Source: Pseudovibrio brasiliensis (GTDB taxonomy: Bacteria; Pseudomonadota; Alphaproteobacteria; Rhizobiales; Stappiaceae). From it: 64,000 bases of DNA. The stretch lies in NCBI RefSeq assembly GCF_018282095.1, contig NZ_CP074126.1:4748341-4812340 (forward strand), read 5' to 3'. The notes under the pieces were generated by a model. The model saw nothing but the letters and a program-made list of their open reading frames with translations, was not told the DNA's origin and made no database searches. Below, in pieces: positions 16,687 through 25,985 of the stretch. The position numbers and the translations under genes were made by a program. The stretch's first letter is position 1; every line of letters starts with the position of its first letter.

Positions 16687-19533
16687 TTACTTACCTGTAA
16701 GTTTTTGAGGTCTACGGCGTGAGCTCATAGGTGCTTTTTGTGGCTTTTTACCGTCAAATGCATTTTTAAGTCTATCGCGAATGGATTCCTGTCGGCCCAC
16801 ATTGTGAACTTTCTGGCCGGTCAGATCCGTCACATAAAATACGTCCACCGCCTTCTCCCCAAACGTTCCAACATGCGCGCTGGCAATGTTCAGGTTCAAT
16901 GCGGAAATCTCAGTGGTCAGATCAGAAAGCAAACCAGGCCGATCAAGGCCGGTCACTTCAAGAACTGTGTAGTTCTCGGACCATGAATTGCTAACTAAAA
17001 CAGTGGTTTGCAGTGAAAACGCCTTACTTCGTGCAGTCGGCTTTTTCGCCAGTCCCTTCACTTCCGGCACCGGTGCAGTCCCACGCAATGCCTCTTTGAT
17101 CAGACAACAAATCCGCTCACCGCGACGTTCTTCATCATCATCTTCCGGCAACTCGCGACTGATATAGATCGTATCTAGCGCGAGGCCGTCCTTGGTGGTG
17201 TCGATGTGTGCATCCACGATGTTCGCACCAGCCGCGAAACAAGCCTGTGCAATCGTGGAAAGAAGCCTCGGGTGATCCGGCGCCAGAACGGTAATTTCTG
17301 TAACACCTTCAAAGGCATGTGGCTTTACAGCAGTCGCCAGATGCTCTTCTTCCGCATCCGTCATGCGGATCAGGTTGGCATGGTTGATCTTGCTCTTCAG
17401 ATCAACGCGCAGCCAATAAGCTGGATAGTGCCGGTTGAGGTAGCTGTCCAACTCCTCATCGGTCCAGCCGTCCAGCTTCTCAGTCAGCTCTTGCTTTGCA
17501 AAATCAACACGTTGCTGCTGACTCATGCGGCCATGACCGCCACTGAGAATGGTTTCGCTCTCATAATAGAGCGTGCGCAGCAACTGCCCTTTCCAGCCAT
17601 TGAACACATTGGGACCAACAGCCCGGATGTCTGCAACGGTCAAAATCAGCAGCAACTGTAAGCGTTCCAGACTCTGCACTTTGCGGCAGAAATCCTTGAT
17701 GGTTTTACGGTCACTCAAGTCGCGAGATTGTGCGACGGTGCTCATCTCCAGATGCTGCTCAATGAGCCAGGCCACCGTATCGGTTTCGGCAGGAGAAAGG
17801 CCCAGACGCGGACAAATCTTGCGCGCTATCTTCGCTCCAGCAATGGAATGGTCCTCAGGCCGTCCCTTCGCCACATCATGCAAAAGCATTGCAACATAAA
17901 GAACTTTTCGGCTGTGAACCGACTTGATGAGGTCCGTCGCCAACGGATGGCTATCCCCGCCCATCCCGCGCTCAATTTCGGAAAGCACACCAATGGATCG
18001 GATGAGATGTTCATCAACGGTGTAGTGGTGATACATGTTGAACTGCATCATCGCCACGACCTTCCGGAACTCCGGCAGGAACTGCCCGAGAATGGAAGAC
18101 TCGTTCATCGCGCGCAAAACGGTTTCCGGATCACTGCGACTGGTTAGGATCTTCAGGAACAGTCTGTTCGCCTGTTCATTCTTGCGGAAGTCAGCATTGA
18201 TCAAACGGCGGGATCGACGAACCAGTTTCAGCAATTCCGGATGCATATCCAGATTAGTTTTGTCGATCAGATAGAAAACACGGATCAGATTGACCGGGTC
18301 TTTTTCAAAGATATCCTCCTTCGCCGCAACGATGCGTCCATTCTCAACGAGGAAGTCCCTGGTACCCTTGATAGATCGCCGTTTATGCTTGCTGCCCGGG
18401 ACAAAACTCCCCAAAAACCGCGAGATACTCGGAGCCGACTTCACATGCTGCTCTTCCAGTGCTGCTGCAAAAATACGGGTCAGATCACCGACATCTTTTG
18501 CAACAAGGAAGTAGTGCTTCATGAAACGCTCAACAGCGCGCATGCCAGGGTGGTCCATGTAACCAAGCCGGTCAGCGATTTCTCGTTGCACATCAAAGCT
18601 CAAGCGCTCTTCTGGCCGGTTTGTCAAAAAATGCAGGTGACAGCGCACAGCCCAGAGAAAGTCCTGACTCTTTCGGAACCGATTCAATACACGCCGGGAG
18701 AAGACCCCCTTCTCAACCAGCCCTAAGCCATTGGGAACACGATAGAAATACTTGGCGATCCAGAACAGCGTGTTCAGATCACGCATCCCGCCCTTGCCTT
18801 CTTTGACATTCGGCTCCACCAGATAGCGTGAAGCACCATGCCGCTCATGCCGATCATCTCTCTCTGCGAGCTTAGCCGCGATGAACTCTGGCCCGGAACC
18901 TGAAACGATCTCCTTATCGAAGCGCTTGGTAAGCTCTTGAAATAACTCAAGATCACCCCACACATACCGCGCTTCCAGAATGGCAGTTCGTACGGTCATA
19001 TCTTCCCGGCACTGCTTGATGGTCTCATCAAGGTTACGGGTGGAGTGGCCGACCTTCAGGCCCATGTCCCAGAGCATGTAGAGGATGAACTCAACGACCT
19101 GATCACCCCAGGGCGTTTGCTTGTAAGGCCAGAGGAAAAGCAGATCTACATCTGAGTGTGGCGCCAGCGTTCCGCGACCATAACCGCCAACAGCGATCAC
19201 ACTAATACGTTCGGACTTCGTTGGATTTTCAACGGGATAGACGTGTGTAACTGCAAAATCATAGATCACCTGAATGATCATATCTTGCACGCAAGACAGG
19301 CGCTCTGAACAACGGCGTCCCTGCCCGTCATCCATCAGGAGCTTTTCGATTTCCTTGCGGGCTTCTTTGTGAGTGGACTTCAGCTTGGTCAGTACTTCAC
19401 TGCGCAGCTTAAAGCTGCTGCCGTCGCCATCGTACTTTTCAACCAGCTTGTTTAGTTCGTTGAGAAGCGATTTGGGATCAACCAGTTGATCCACTTTGAG
19501 TTCTTCAGGCGTCATATCAGCAGTCCACTTCAA
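16687..19533 (-). CDS. glnD: Bifunctional uridylyltransferase/uridylyl-removing enzyme GlnD
   Basis: Nitrogen sensor that uridylylates PII proteins (GlnB/GlnK) when glutamine is low and removes UMP when it is high. The 948 residues show the nucleotidyltransferase motif GGYGRGTLAPHSDVDLLF at 116-133, the linking helical region, the HD domain with LLHDVAKGRPEDHS around 551-563, and two C-terminal ACT domains (ITVLAPDHPRLLSTIA, then TVLEVTGLDRPGLLSDL) that bind glutamine. An internal Met (19515, MTPEEL) is an alternative start. Forms an operon with murJ. Confidence 0.96.
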   Translation of the reverse strand: MKWTADMTPEELKVDQLVDPKSLLNELNKLVEKYDGDGSSFKLRSEVLTKLKSTHKEARKEIEKLLMDDGQGRRCSERLSCVQDMIIQVIYDFAVTHVYPVENPTKSERISVIAVGGYGRGTLAPHSDVDLLFLWPYKQTPWGDQVVEFILYMLWDMGLKVGHSTRNLDETIKQCREDMTVRTAILEARYVWGDLELFQELTKRFDKEIVSGSGPEFIAAKLAERDDRHERHGASRYLVEPNVKEGKGGMRDLNTLFWIAKYFYRVPNGLGLVEKGVFSRRVLNRFRKSQDFLWAVRCHLHFLTNRPEERLSFDVQREIADRLGYMDHPGMRAVERFMKHYFLVAKDVGDLTRIFAAALEEQHVKSAPSISRFLGSFVPGSKHKRRSIKGTRDFLVENGRIVAAKEDIFEKDPVNLIRVFYLIDKTNLDMHPELLKLVRRSRRLINADFRKNEQANRLFLKILTSRSDPETVLRAMNESSILGQFLPEFRKVVAMMQFNMYHHYTVDEHLIRSIGVLSEIERGMGGDSHPLATDLIKSVHSRKVLYVAMLLHDVAKGRPEDHSIAGAKIARKICPRLGLSPAETDTVAWLIEQHLEMSTVAQSRDLSDRKTIKDFCRKVQSLERLQLLLILTVADIRAVGPNVFNGWKGQLLRTLYYESETILSGGHGRMSQQQRVDFAKQELTEKLDGWTDEELDSYLNRHYPAYWLRVDLKSKINHANLIRMTDAEEEHLATAVKPHAFEGVTEITVLAPDHPRLLSTIAQACFAAGANIVDAHIDTTKDGLALDTIYISRELPEDDDEERRGERICCLIKEALRGTAPVPEVKGLAKKPTARSKAFSLQTTVLVSNSWSENYTVLEVTGLDRPGLLSDLTTEISALNLNIASAHVGTFGEKAVDVFYVTDLTGQKVHNVGRQESIRDRLKNAFDGKKPQKAPMSSRRRPQKLTGK

Positions 19534-19573
19534 AAGTCAGCACACTGACTTTACAGAGCTTTGCTTGTTTAGA

Positions 19574-19945
19574 CTAGATATTGTCGCGAGAGCTAACCAC
19601 TCTTAGTTGGTGAATGAGGTGCTCAAGGGATTCCTCGGAAAGACCGTTGATCTTGGAAGCCAGCATGTTGGTCAGCTCGGTCGCCCGAGGTGTCAGGCCG
19701 CCTGTATCGATGGTGATCTTCGGATTGGAAAGTTCCGCAAGCCGTTGAAGTTCCTCAGCTTCATCCCAGATCACATTGAAGTAGGTGATGATGCGTTGAA
19801 CCATGTACCAGGTCGGGGTACCACGCTTGCCGTGTTCAAGCGCGCTCATGTAGGCTGAGGAAACCGAAAGGGCCTCCGCCATCTCCTTCAGGGTAATGTT
19901 CTGCTTTGCCCGCAGCTCCCTAACCTTGGCTCCAAAAGGTGTCAT
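19574..19945 (-). CDS. XRE-family helix-turn-helix regulator
   Basis: A 123-residue DNA-binding protein. Residues about 5-60 form a Cro/CI-type HTH: VRELRAKQNITLKEMAEALSVSSAYMSALEHGKRGTPT. The C-terminal half (ELTNMLASKINGLSEESLEHLIHQL) is helical and probably dimerises. It follows smr by 18 bp and precedes glnD by 40 bp, so it probably belongs to the cell-envelope/nitrogen operon. Its targets are unknown. Similar small XRE proteins sit next to the Smr gene in other alphaproteobacteria. Confidence 0.85.
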   Translation of the reverse strand: MTPFGAKVRELRAKQNITLKEMAEALSVSSAYMSALEHGKRGTPTWYMVQRIITYFNVIWDEAEELQRLAELSNPKITIDTGGLTPRATELTNMLASKINGLSEESLEHLIHQLRVVSSRDNI

Positions 19946-19963
19946 CCTGCTGAAATTCCTAAG

Positions 19964-20635
19964 CTATTTCTTGCGCTTGCGGATGCGAACGTAAAGCGCA
20001 CCGCTGCCCCCATGCGAAACGTGAGCTTGGTCGAAGCCTACCACACAGCTGCGCATATCAGGAAGAGAAAGCCACTGCGGCACCATTCTGCGCAGAACAC
20101 CGCGATCATCGCCGTATGGACTATGCGAGTTATCCAGCCCCTTACCGGTGATCACCAGCACCAGTGAATAGCCCATGGCCTGCGATTGATAGATGAACGA
20201 AGTTAAGCGTTGGTGCGCCTGATATTGGGTCAAACCATGAAGGTCGATCCGCGCATCGATATAGCCCTTCCCTCCGCGAACAACTTTCTTGCGCTCTTTC
20301 TTGTTCAGCGGTGAAAGTGGCGGAATTGGTGGCACAACTGGTGTCGGCGGAGTGTAGTCCGGAGCCGTCTTCCCTTTGTAACCACGCGACTTTTTCGCCT
20401 GAGGCTTCGGCGGAGAAACAAGTTGCGGTTTCAGCTCCGGCTGAGGTGCTTCAGCGGTCTGTGCTTTGATAAGTGGTTGATCTGGTTCGGAAAGCTGCGT
20501 TGTGTCTTCCAGCAGGTCGGAAAGGCGCTCTTGATGCCATGGAGTCAGAGTGGCTTTCACCCTGTTCCACAAGCGCTTATCTGCTTCCGTCAGCTGCTTT
20601 GTCTTGGCTCGCTTTGTGCGATCACCATTCGTCAT
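19964..20635 (-). CDS. Smr (small MutS-related) domain protein
   Basis: A 223-residue protein with a charged, Pro/Lys-rich N-terminal half (PKPQAKKSRGYKGKTAPDY) and a C-terminal Smr domain from about 130: DARIDLHGLTQYQAHQRL, LVITGKGLDNS, GVLRRMVPQWL and GGSGALYVRIRK. The DLHG and TGKG motifs are the Smr signature. Smr domains have nicking-endonuclease or RNA-cleaving activity in characterised relatives; the role here is unknown. It lies 23 bp after mltA. Confidence 0.9.
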   Translation of the reverse strand: MTNGDRTKRAKTKQLTEADKRLWNRVKATLTPWHQERLSDLLEDTTQLSEPDQPLIKAQTAEAPQPELKPQLVSPPKPQAKKSRGYKGKTAPDYTPPTPVVPPIPPLSPLNKKERKKVVRGGKGYIDARIDLHGLTQYQAHQRLTSFIYQSQAMGYSLVLVITGKGLDNSHSPYGDDRGVLRRMVPQWLSLPDMRSCVVGFDQAHVSHGGSGALYVRIRKRKK

Positions 20636-20658
20636 CTATCCGATCCGTCCACGATCAA

Positions 20659-21765
20659 TTATTCTTTTGGAACAAGGAGATAGAATTCCGCACGGTGACG
20701 GATATTCCCGGCAATTGCACCTGCCTCTGCACCACTTCCAACATAGATATCACCGCGCGCCGGGCCTTTGATGGCTGACCCGGTGTCTTGGGCAACCATA
20801 AGCTTGGCGAAGCGATCACCTAATTTGTCGTAGGTCCTTAACTCACTAGAGACAAAAATTAAACTGCCATATGTGTGCAGATCATCATCAACTGCCAGTG
20901 ATCTCAGGTCCGTAAGCGCTGTTCCTGCACCTCCAATGGCGGCAACCTCAGCGTTTTCAGGAGATTGTAACTCAAAGAAGATGTAGGATTTATTGTGCCG
21001 AAACACGTCTTTTTGCTGAGATGGATTTGCGGATAACCACGCCCGAAGTGCATCCATGCCCATGTTTTCGCGGGTGATTTCGCCCCGCTCAATGAGGACA
21101 CGGCCAATCGCAGTGTAGTCATGGCCGGACTTGCCAGCAAACGCTAGGCGGCGCAGCTCGCCATTGGTCAGACGAACCCGGGCAGATCCCTGAACAGCTG
21201 TAAAAAATGCATCTATCGGGTCTTTCACCCAAAGCACTTCAAGGCCCATTCCATCCAGCGCGCCGTCCATAACATCCCCGCGGGTCGGCATCACTTTCAG
21301 GTTCTTCGGATAACCGTGAAGGGGGACAACATATTCGCCAGTGCGAACAAGCGAGCCTTCCAGCTCCGGCATGTAATAGCCGGTCACAAAACCATCGTCA
21401 TCAACGCGGCGGAACGTGAAGTGTTGTTCCAGAAAGGCTTTTGCCTCTCGTCCGTCGTTTGCGTTGATTTTGCGCGATTTTGCGCAGATAGCGCGTAATT
21501 TTGCGTCGCTAATGCCAAACGCTTTGGTCGGCAGCGTTCGGCCCTCGCTTCCCTCGCAATGCGCTACAAATGCGGAAAGGGCCGCAGAGTGATCATCTGC
21601 AGCCCATCCTTCGATTTCGTTGGGATCAAGTGGCCCGGAGAGCTTCGCGCTTCGCATGGTCCTATGGTCATTTCCTAGGGTAGCTGTAGCAGCAGAACTT
21701 ATCCCCGCCGCGACGGTGAGAGTCATAATGAACCTCACTACGCCGCGAGAGAAAGAAAACGTCAT
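20659..21765 (-). CDS. mltA: Membrane-bound lytic murein transglycosylase A (MltA)
   Basis: Periplasmic or outer-membrane enzyme cleaving the MurNAc-GlcNAc bond with 1,6-anhydro product formation. The 368 residues begin with a signal peptide (VRFIMTLTVAAGISSAATATLG), without an evident lipobox, then the MltA domain (FVTGYYMPELEGSLVRTGEYVVPLHG) and the C-terminal 3D domain with the catalytic Asp in VAQDTGSAIKGPARGDIYVG. The start codon overlaps the Tim44-like stop (ATGA), indicating translational coupling. Confidence 0.93.
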   Translation of the reverse strand: MTFSFSRGVVRFIMTLTVAAGISSAATATLGNDHRTMRSAKLSGPLDPNEIEGWAADDHSAALSAFVAHCEGSEGRTLPTKAFGISDAKLRAICAKSRKINANDGREAKAFLEQHFTFRRVDDDGFVTGYYMPELEGSLVRTGEYVVPLHGYPKNLKVMPTRGDVMDGALDGMGLEVLWVKDPIDAFFTAVQGSARVRLTNGELRRLAFAGKSGHDYTAIGRVLIERGEITRENMGMDALRAWLSANPSQQKDVFRHNKSYIFFELQSPENAEVAAIGGAGTALTDLRSLAVDDDLHTYGSLIFVSSELRTYDKLGDRFAKLMVAQDTGSAIKGPARGDIYVGSGAEAGAIAGNIRHRAEFYLLVPKE

Positions 21766-22508
21766 GCAGATTCAGTTGCAACCAGTTTCCAGTTTGGATC
21801 GTTCACGCCGGTCACGCGAGCGAAGGTCCAGATGTCGGTCAGCTCGCTCACCGCTGTTGGGTCACCATCCACGATACGGTTTTCAGAATCCCGTGTCGCG
21901 GTGATCAGCTGGCTCTTGAAGCGAACGGTCACTTCAGCAAGGCTGTCTTTTTGGTTGAACACGGCTTCCACAATGTCAGCCTTGTCGATACCCACAAAAG
22001 TGGACTCAACACGCTCATTGCGGCTTTCACGGTCATCAATCGCTGCAGAGAAACCGGTGAATACCTCAGGAGAAAGCAGGTCTTTGAGCGTACGGCGATC
22101 ACCCTGAGCAAACGACATCAGAATGATTTCGTAAGCGCCACGGGCACCCTCTACGAACTCTTTTGGATTGAAAGACGGCTCAGCTTTCCAGATTTCGCGC
22201 AGGCCGTGGTTCAGATCAGTGCCCTTCTTGGCAACTTTGTCGATCTCGGACTCAATCTGTTCGCGAGCTTCACGCTCAGCGCGCTCAGGGTCCTGGTGAA
22301 CATGTTCACTGCCTGGAAGAGGAATAACATTGTCCTCATTCTCAGGTGCCTGAGTTTTTTGAGAGTCTTGTTTTTGCTGGGCAGAATACGGGTCAAAAGG
22401 TTGACGCTCGTTACCGGTGCGATTGCCCAAAACGGAGCGTAACCGCAGGAAAATAACAACTGCCGCAATAAGGAAGATGATGTTGTAGACGTCGAATATT
22501 TCGTTCAT
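21762..22508 (-). CDS. Tim44/TimA-like membrane-anchored protein
   Basis: A 248-residue protein with one N-terminal membrane helix (YNIIFLIAAVVIFLRLRSVLG), a charged linker (PFDPYSAQQKQDSQ) and a C-terminal Tim44-like domain from about 100 (FVEGARGAYEIILMSFAQGDRRTLKDLLSPEVF). Bacterial Tim44-like proteins resemble the mitochondrial import component; in alphaproteobacteria they are linked to the inner membrane, but their job is not settled. First gene of the minus-strand run; divergent from fxsA, as in many alphaproteobacteria. Confidence 0.9.
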   Translation of the reverse strand: MNEIFDVYNIIFLIAAVVIFLRLRSVLGNRTGNERQPFDPYSAQQKQDSQKTQAPENEDNVIPLPGSEHVHQDPERAEREAREQIESEIDKVAKKGTDLNHGLREIWKAEPSFNPKEFVEGARGAYEIILMSFAQGDRRTLKDLLSPEVFTGFSAAIDDRESRNERVESTFVGIDKADIVEAVFNQKDSLAEVTVRFKSQLITATRDSENRIVDGDPTAVSELTDIWTFARVTGVNDPNWKLVATESA

Positions 22509-22802
22509 TCCGAGTACCGACCGGTCCTTTACTCGTTGGCTGCCTGGCGCCGATGATCAAATGCTTTAGATATCTAGATAAGGTGCTCTAACTCATTTTT
22601 ACAGGCTCTGTCACTAATTTAAGGTTTCTATCAGCAACATCCAGCTATTTCGTGTTCATCCCAACGCCTTTTTAAGGTCTTAACACGCAAGTATAAGCTT
22701 AAATCAGTCATTGCAATTCTGCAGAAACAACCCACTATATGAAAGATCACTTCAAATTGAGGTGATCAACAAACATAATAGACCTGAACCAACGCGGACG
22801 CT

Positions 22803-23333
22803 ATGCCACTCGGACTTATCATTCTTGCCTGTTTCATTCTGCTGCCAACTATTGAGATCTATCTCTTTATTGAAGTCGGAAGTGTCATTGGCGCAATCCC
22901 AACAATCCTGCTGACTGTAGCTTCCGCAGCTGCCGGCACGTATATGCTGCGCCAGCAAGGCCTGTCATTGCTCATGCGCATGCGCGCTGAAATGGATGCT
23001 GGCCGGGTTCCAAGTCACGAGATGATGCATGGCGCCATGATCGTCTTTGCAGGCCTGATGTTGTTGATCCCTGGCTTCTTTACGGATGCGATCGGTCTTT
23101 TGCTGTTTATCCCGCCGTTACGCGAAGTAATCGGCAACTATCTGGCTCGTCACGTGAAAGTGCAGAACATTCATGTAAATCCGGGTTACCGTCGTCAGGA
23201 TGGAACTGTGGATCTGGATGAAGATGAGTGGAGCTCCTCCCGCCACGGCGAGCAGGACTGCCCTTCCCGTCCACGCTCCAATAATCCGGACCAGATCAGC
23301 CCATGGTCTGACGACGACGACAAGCGTCGCTAA
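22803..23333 (+). CDS. fxsA: FxsA-family inner-membrane protein
   Basis: A 176-residue membrane protein of the FxsA family, named for an E. coli protein that relieves F-plasmid exclusion of phage T7; the cellular role is unclear. Hydrophobic helices lie at about 2-22, 25-45 and 75-100 (AMIVFAGLMLLIPGFFTDAIGLLLFIPPL), with the characteristic LPTIEIYLFIEVG and PGFFTDAIG blocks. The C-terminal tail is polar. Divergent from the Tim44-like gene. In many alphaproteobacteria secB follows fxsA; here a convergent hydrolase gene starts 10 bp after its stop. Confidence 0.92.
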   Translation: MPLGLIILACFILLPTIEIYLFIEVGSVIGAIPTILLTVASAAAGTYMLRQQGLSLLMRMRAEMDAGRVPSHEMMHGAMIVFAGLMLLIPGFFTDAIGLLLFIPPLREVIGNYLARHVKVQNIHVNPGYRRQDGTVDLDEDEWSSSRHGEQDCPSRPRSNNPDQISPWSDDDDKRR

Positions 23334-23343
23334 TCAGCAAAGC

Positions 23344-24543
23344 TTATTGGAGAGCCGCCTGAACGGAATCCGGGCTCTCCAACAGTGTCGCGACCAACGC
23401 CAGCAGATATGTAATGTTCAGCTCCTGCTCATCATTCCACGTGGTTGAGAAACACCAACTGTTGCCTTCGTCATCTTCCAGCGCATACGTCATGTTGAGC
23501 ACGCCGATCTCGCTGCCGCCCTTATAAGCGTAGGCCACCCAGTTATCCGGCTCCGCCACGCCCGGGTTCACGAAAATCCCTTTGATATCCTTCACTTTCC
23601 TCACGATCTTGCAAAGCTCGCGATTGGAAATGTACCACTCGATACCTTCCGTCAATGGCACGGAAACTTTGTCGATTGGGGGCAACTGAGCAGGCAGTGC
23701 CGCAAGAATGCGTGCACGTTCTTCTGGTTCGGCCTGACGATAAGCCTCTGCGGTTTTCTCATCGGCTTTTAAGTGAAACAGTTGCTGCGTAGTCAGCGCC
23801 GGTGAGGTTTCTCCCGGCAGCATCACGTTTTCCTGTCCTACCAGATCCATCAGCAAGTCCGTGGCGGTGTTGTCAGAGATCTCGATCATGTTGCGGGCCA
23901 CATCCAGCAAAACGAACTTCTTGCCGACCGGCTCGTTCTGCATCGTTCCACCCGGATACGAGATATGCCGTTGTTCCAGCGTGATTTTCTCCTGCCAGCT
24001 CAGGTCTCCATCTCTCACCCGCTGTGCCAGCTGATCCAGCACATAAAGCTTGAAGGCAGACCCGACGGCGAGCCGGTCATCACTGTTATGCTCTGCATGC
24101 ACCTTGTCGTTCTGCATCAGCAAAAAGCTCTGTTTAGGCGCTTGCTGCTTCATGTGGTCCAGCAAGTCTTCATGCTTCACGTCCTTCACCAGCGCAAAAC
24201 GAAACAGCAGACCCGTCAGCTGACCATCCTTGTTCTGCTTTAAAAGCGTTGGGATTGTGTAGGACTTCGTCTCGACAAGAAACTTATGCGGATCCTGTGT
24301 TGGCACCACATCAACCGCCGGGCCATAAATCGAGCGCTGTTCTGAAAGGATGGAAACCAGCAGCTCTTTTGGAATCTTCTTGTAGACCTCTGGCGCAAAA
24401 TCATCGGCGTCAAAATCAGGTCCATTCCAGACTTTCTTGAGTACGTCCACCGGGCTCTTCGCCTCTTGCGCACCAGCAGAACCCGAGGCCACTACAAATA
24501 CCAGCAGAGCGCATAACGCCTTAAAATAACTAAGCAATTGCAT
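23344..24543 (-). CDS. Periplasmic class A beta-lactamase-like serine hydrolase
   Basis: A 399-residue exported protein. The start at 24543 gives a signal peptide MQLLSYFKALCALLVFVVASGSAGAQ. An N-terminal DUF-like region of about 120 residues precedes a beta-lactamase/transpeptidase fold with the nucleophile motif SAFK (VGSAFKLY), an SDN motif (IEISDNTATDLL) and KGGSE in place of KTG. The combination matches the class A serine hydrolase family. The class A Glu166 region is not clear, so penicillinase activity is uncertain; an esterase or peptidase role is possible. Convergent with fxsA. Confidence 0.8.
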   Translation of the reverse strand: MQLLSYFKALCALLVFVVASGSAGAQEAKSPVDVLKKVWNGPDFDADDFAPEVYKKIPKELLVSILSEQRSIYGPAVDVVPTQDPHKFLVETKSYTIPTLLKQNKDGQLTGLLFRFALVKDVKHEDLLDHMKQQAPKQSFLLMQNDKVHAEHNSDDRLAVGSAFKLYVLDQLAQRVRDGDLSWQEKITLEQRHISYPGGTMQNEPVGKKFVLLDVARNMIEISDNTATDLLMDLVGQENVMLPGETSPALTTQQLFHLKADEKTAEAYRQAEPEERARILAALPAQLPPIDKVSVPLTEGIEWYISNRELCKIVRKVKDIKGIFVNPGVAEPDNWVAYAYKGGSEIGVLNMTYALEDDEGNSWCFSTTWNDEQELNITYLLALVATLLESPDSVQAALQ

Positions 24544-24762
24544 CTCCAGAATATCTACTCGAAGTATATGCATCCTAGGCACATAAAAACTAACATTACC
24601 TTAGGTGAAGAAGCGGCCGGTCACGTCAAAACAGCTCCTCGTGTGCTCTCAAAGACCCTGCCGGTAACCAACAAATAAAGTTGAAGAGAACCACGCTAGT
24701 ATTCGCGCCCCTTAAAACTTATAATTGCACGAATTAATTAGTGTATTTGTGGGCGGGATTAC

Positions 24763-25809
24763 ATGGCGGCGCATCAAACCTCCAGTCGAGTGGATTGGGT
24801 CGACTACGCGAAAGGCTTCTGCATCTTTCTCGTGGTGATGATGCATTCAACCTTAGGGGTTGGCAGCGCCATCGGCGAAATGGGGTTCATGGGCGACATT
24901 GTTGCCTTTGCTAAGCCCTTCCGTATGCCGGACTTTTTCATGATCTCCGGCCTCTTCCTCGCGCTGACGCTAGACCGGGACTGGCGCCTGTATCTTGACC
25001 GTAAAGTGGTCCACTTCTTCTACTTCTACATCCTCTGGCTCACCATCCAGTTTGGCATGAAGGCGCCCTCGTTCGCTGCCGAGTTTGGTTGGGATGGGGT
25101 GTTGATGCACTACGCCCTCGCCTTCGTGCAACCCTTCGGAACCCTCTGGTTCATCTACGCTCTGCCGGTCTTCTTCGTCATCACCAAGCTGCTGCATTCG
25201 CTGAAAGTGCCTTGGCAGGTAACCATGCTGGTCGCTGCGGGCCTTCAGATCAGTCAGGTACACACGGGTTCCGTGCTGATTGACGAAACCGCCTCCCGCT
25301 TCGTGTTCTTTTTCGCAGGCTATGTGTTCGCGCAAAAGATCTTCGTGATTGCTGATTGGGTGCGCGAAAACACCATGAAAGGCCTGGCCTTTGTCTTCGT
25401 CTGGGCTGTGGTCAATGGCCTCTTCGTCGGCTATGGCTACGCCGACCTACCCTTCGCCTCACTGGCGCTCGGCGGGCTGGGCGCATTAGCGGTGATCACC
25501 GTCTCTGCGCTGCTGTCCAAAGTTAAGGCGCTGGACCTGCTCCGTTACATGGGCAAGAACTCCATCGTGATCTACCTGTCCTTCTTCTTCCCGATGGCTG
25601 TGTCCCGCACCATCCTGTTGAAGCTGGACATCATTGAAGACGCTGGCCTGATCTCGCTGATCGTCACCTGCACAGCGACCATTGCACCAATGATCCTGTT
25701 CTGGCTGATCAACAAACTCGGCTACGGCCAGTTCCTGTTCAAACGACCAGCATGGGCCTACATCGCAGAAATGCCACGTGCCAAAAGCCCTGCACCCTCA
25801 CCAACCTAA
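24763..25809 (+). CDS. Membrane acyltransferase family 3 (OafA/ExoZ/OpgC type)
   Basis: A 348-residue protein with about ten membrane helices. The N-terminal block RVDWVDYAKGFCIFLVVMMHST carries the conserved Arg/Asp and His typical of acyltransferase-3 enzymes, which transfer acetyl or succinyl groups to surface sugars, often on the periplasmic face. The short sequence FRMPDFFMISGLFLAL also fits. The acceptor is not deducible. It has its own terminator and is divergent from the serine hydrolase gene. Confidence 0.85.
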   Translation: MAAHQTSSRVDWVDYAKGFCIFLVVMMHSTLGVGSAIGEMGFMGDIVAFAKPFRMPDFFMISGLFLALTLDRDWRLYLDRKVVHFFYFYILWLTIQFGMKAPSFAAEFGWDGVLMHYALAFVQPFGTLWFIYALPVFFVITKLLHSLKVPWQVTMLVAAGLQISQVHTGSVLIDETASRFVFFFAGYVFAQKIFVIADWVRENTMKGLAFVFVWAVVNGLFVGYGYADLPFASLALGGLGALAVITVSALLSKVKALDLLRYMGKNSIVIYLSFFFPMAVSRTILLKLDIIEDAGLISLIVTCTATIAPMILFWLINKLGYGQFLFKRPAWAYIAEMPRAKSPAPSPT

Positions 25810-25835
25810 GCGCACTGCTAAATGCTGATTTTGTG

Positions 25836-25869
25836 AGCCCTCGAAGCATCTGCTGTCGGGGGCTTTTTC
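25836..25869 (+). terminator. Intrinsic terminator after the acyltransferase gene
   Basis: AGCCCTCGA (25836-25844) pairs with TCGGGGGCT (25856-25864) with one G-T pair, followed by TTTTTC. Confidence 0.8.
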
Positions 25870-25985
25870 TATCAAGCCACAGCACGGCCAATTTTAGCGG
25901 TTGGGTTCAGAAGGTTTTTCCGGTCTTTGCTTAGTGTTTCCCGTGAAACAGCTATTCGCGTGACAAGATCAGGGAAGACATATCC

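Noticed and set aside
23344-24543. Beta-lactamase resistance gene
   Set aside because: The SxxK and SDN motifs are present but the KTG motif is altered and no clear Glu166 equivalent was found, so resistance cannot be asserted.
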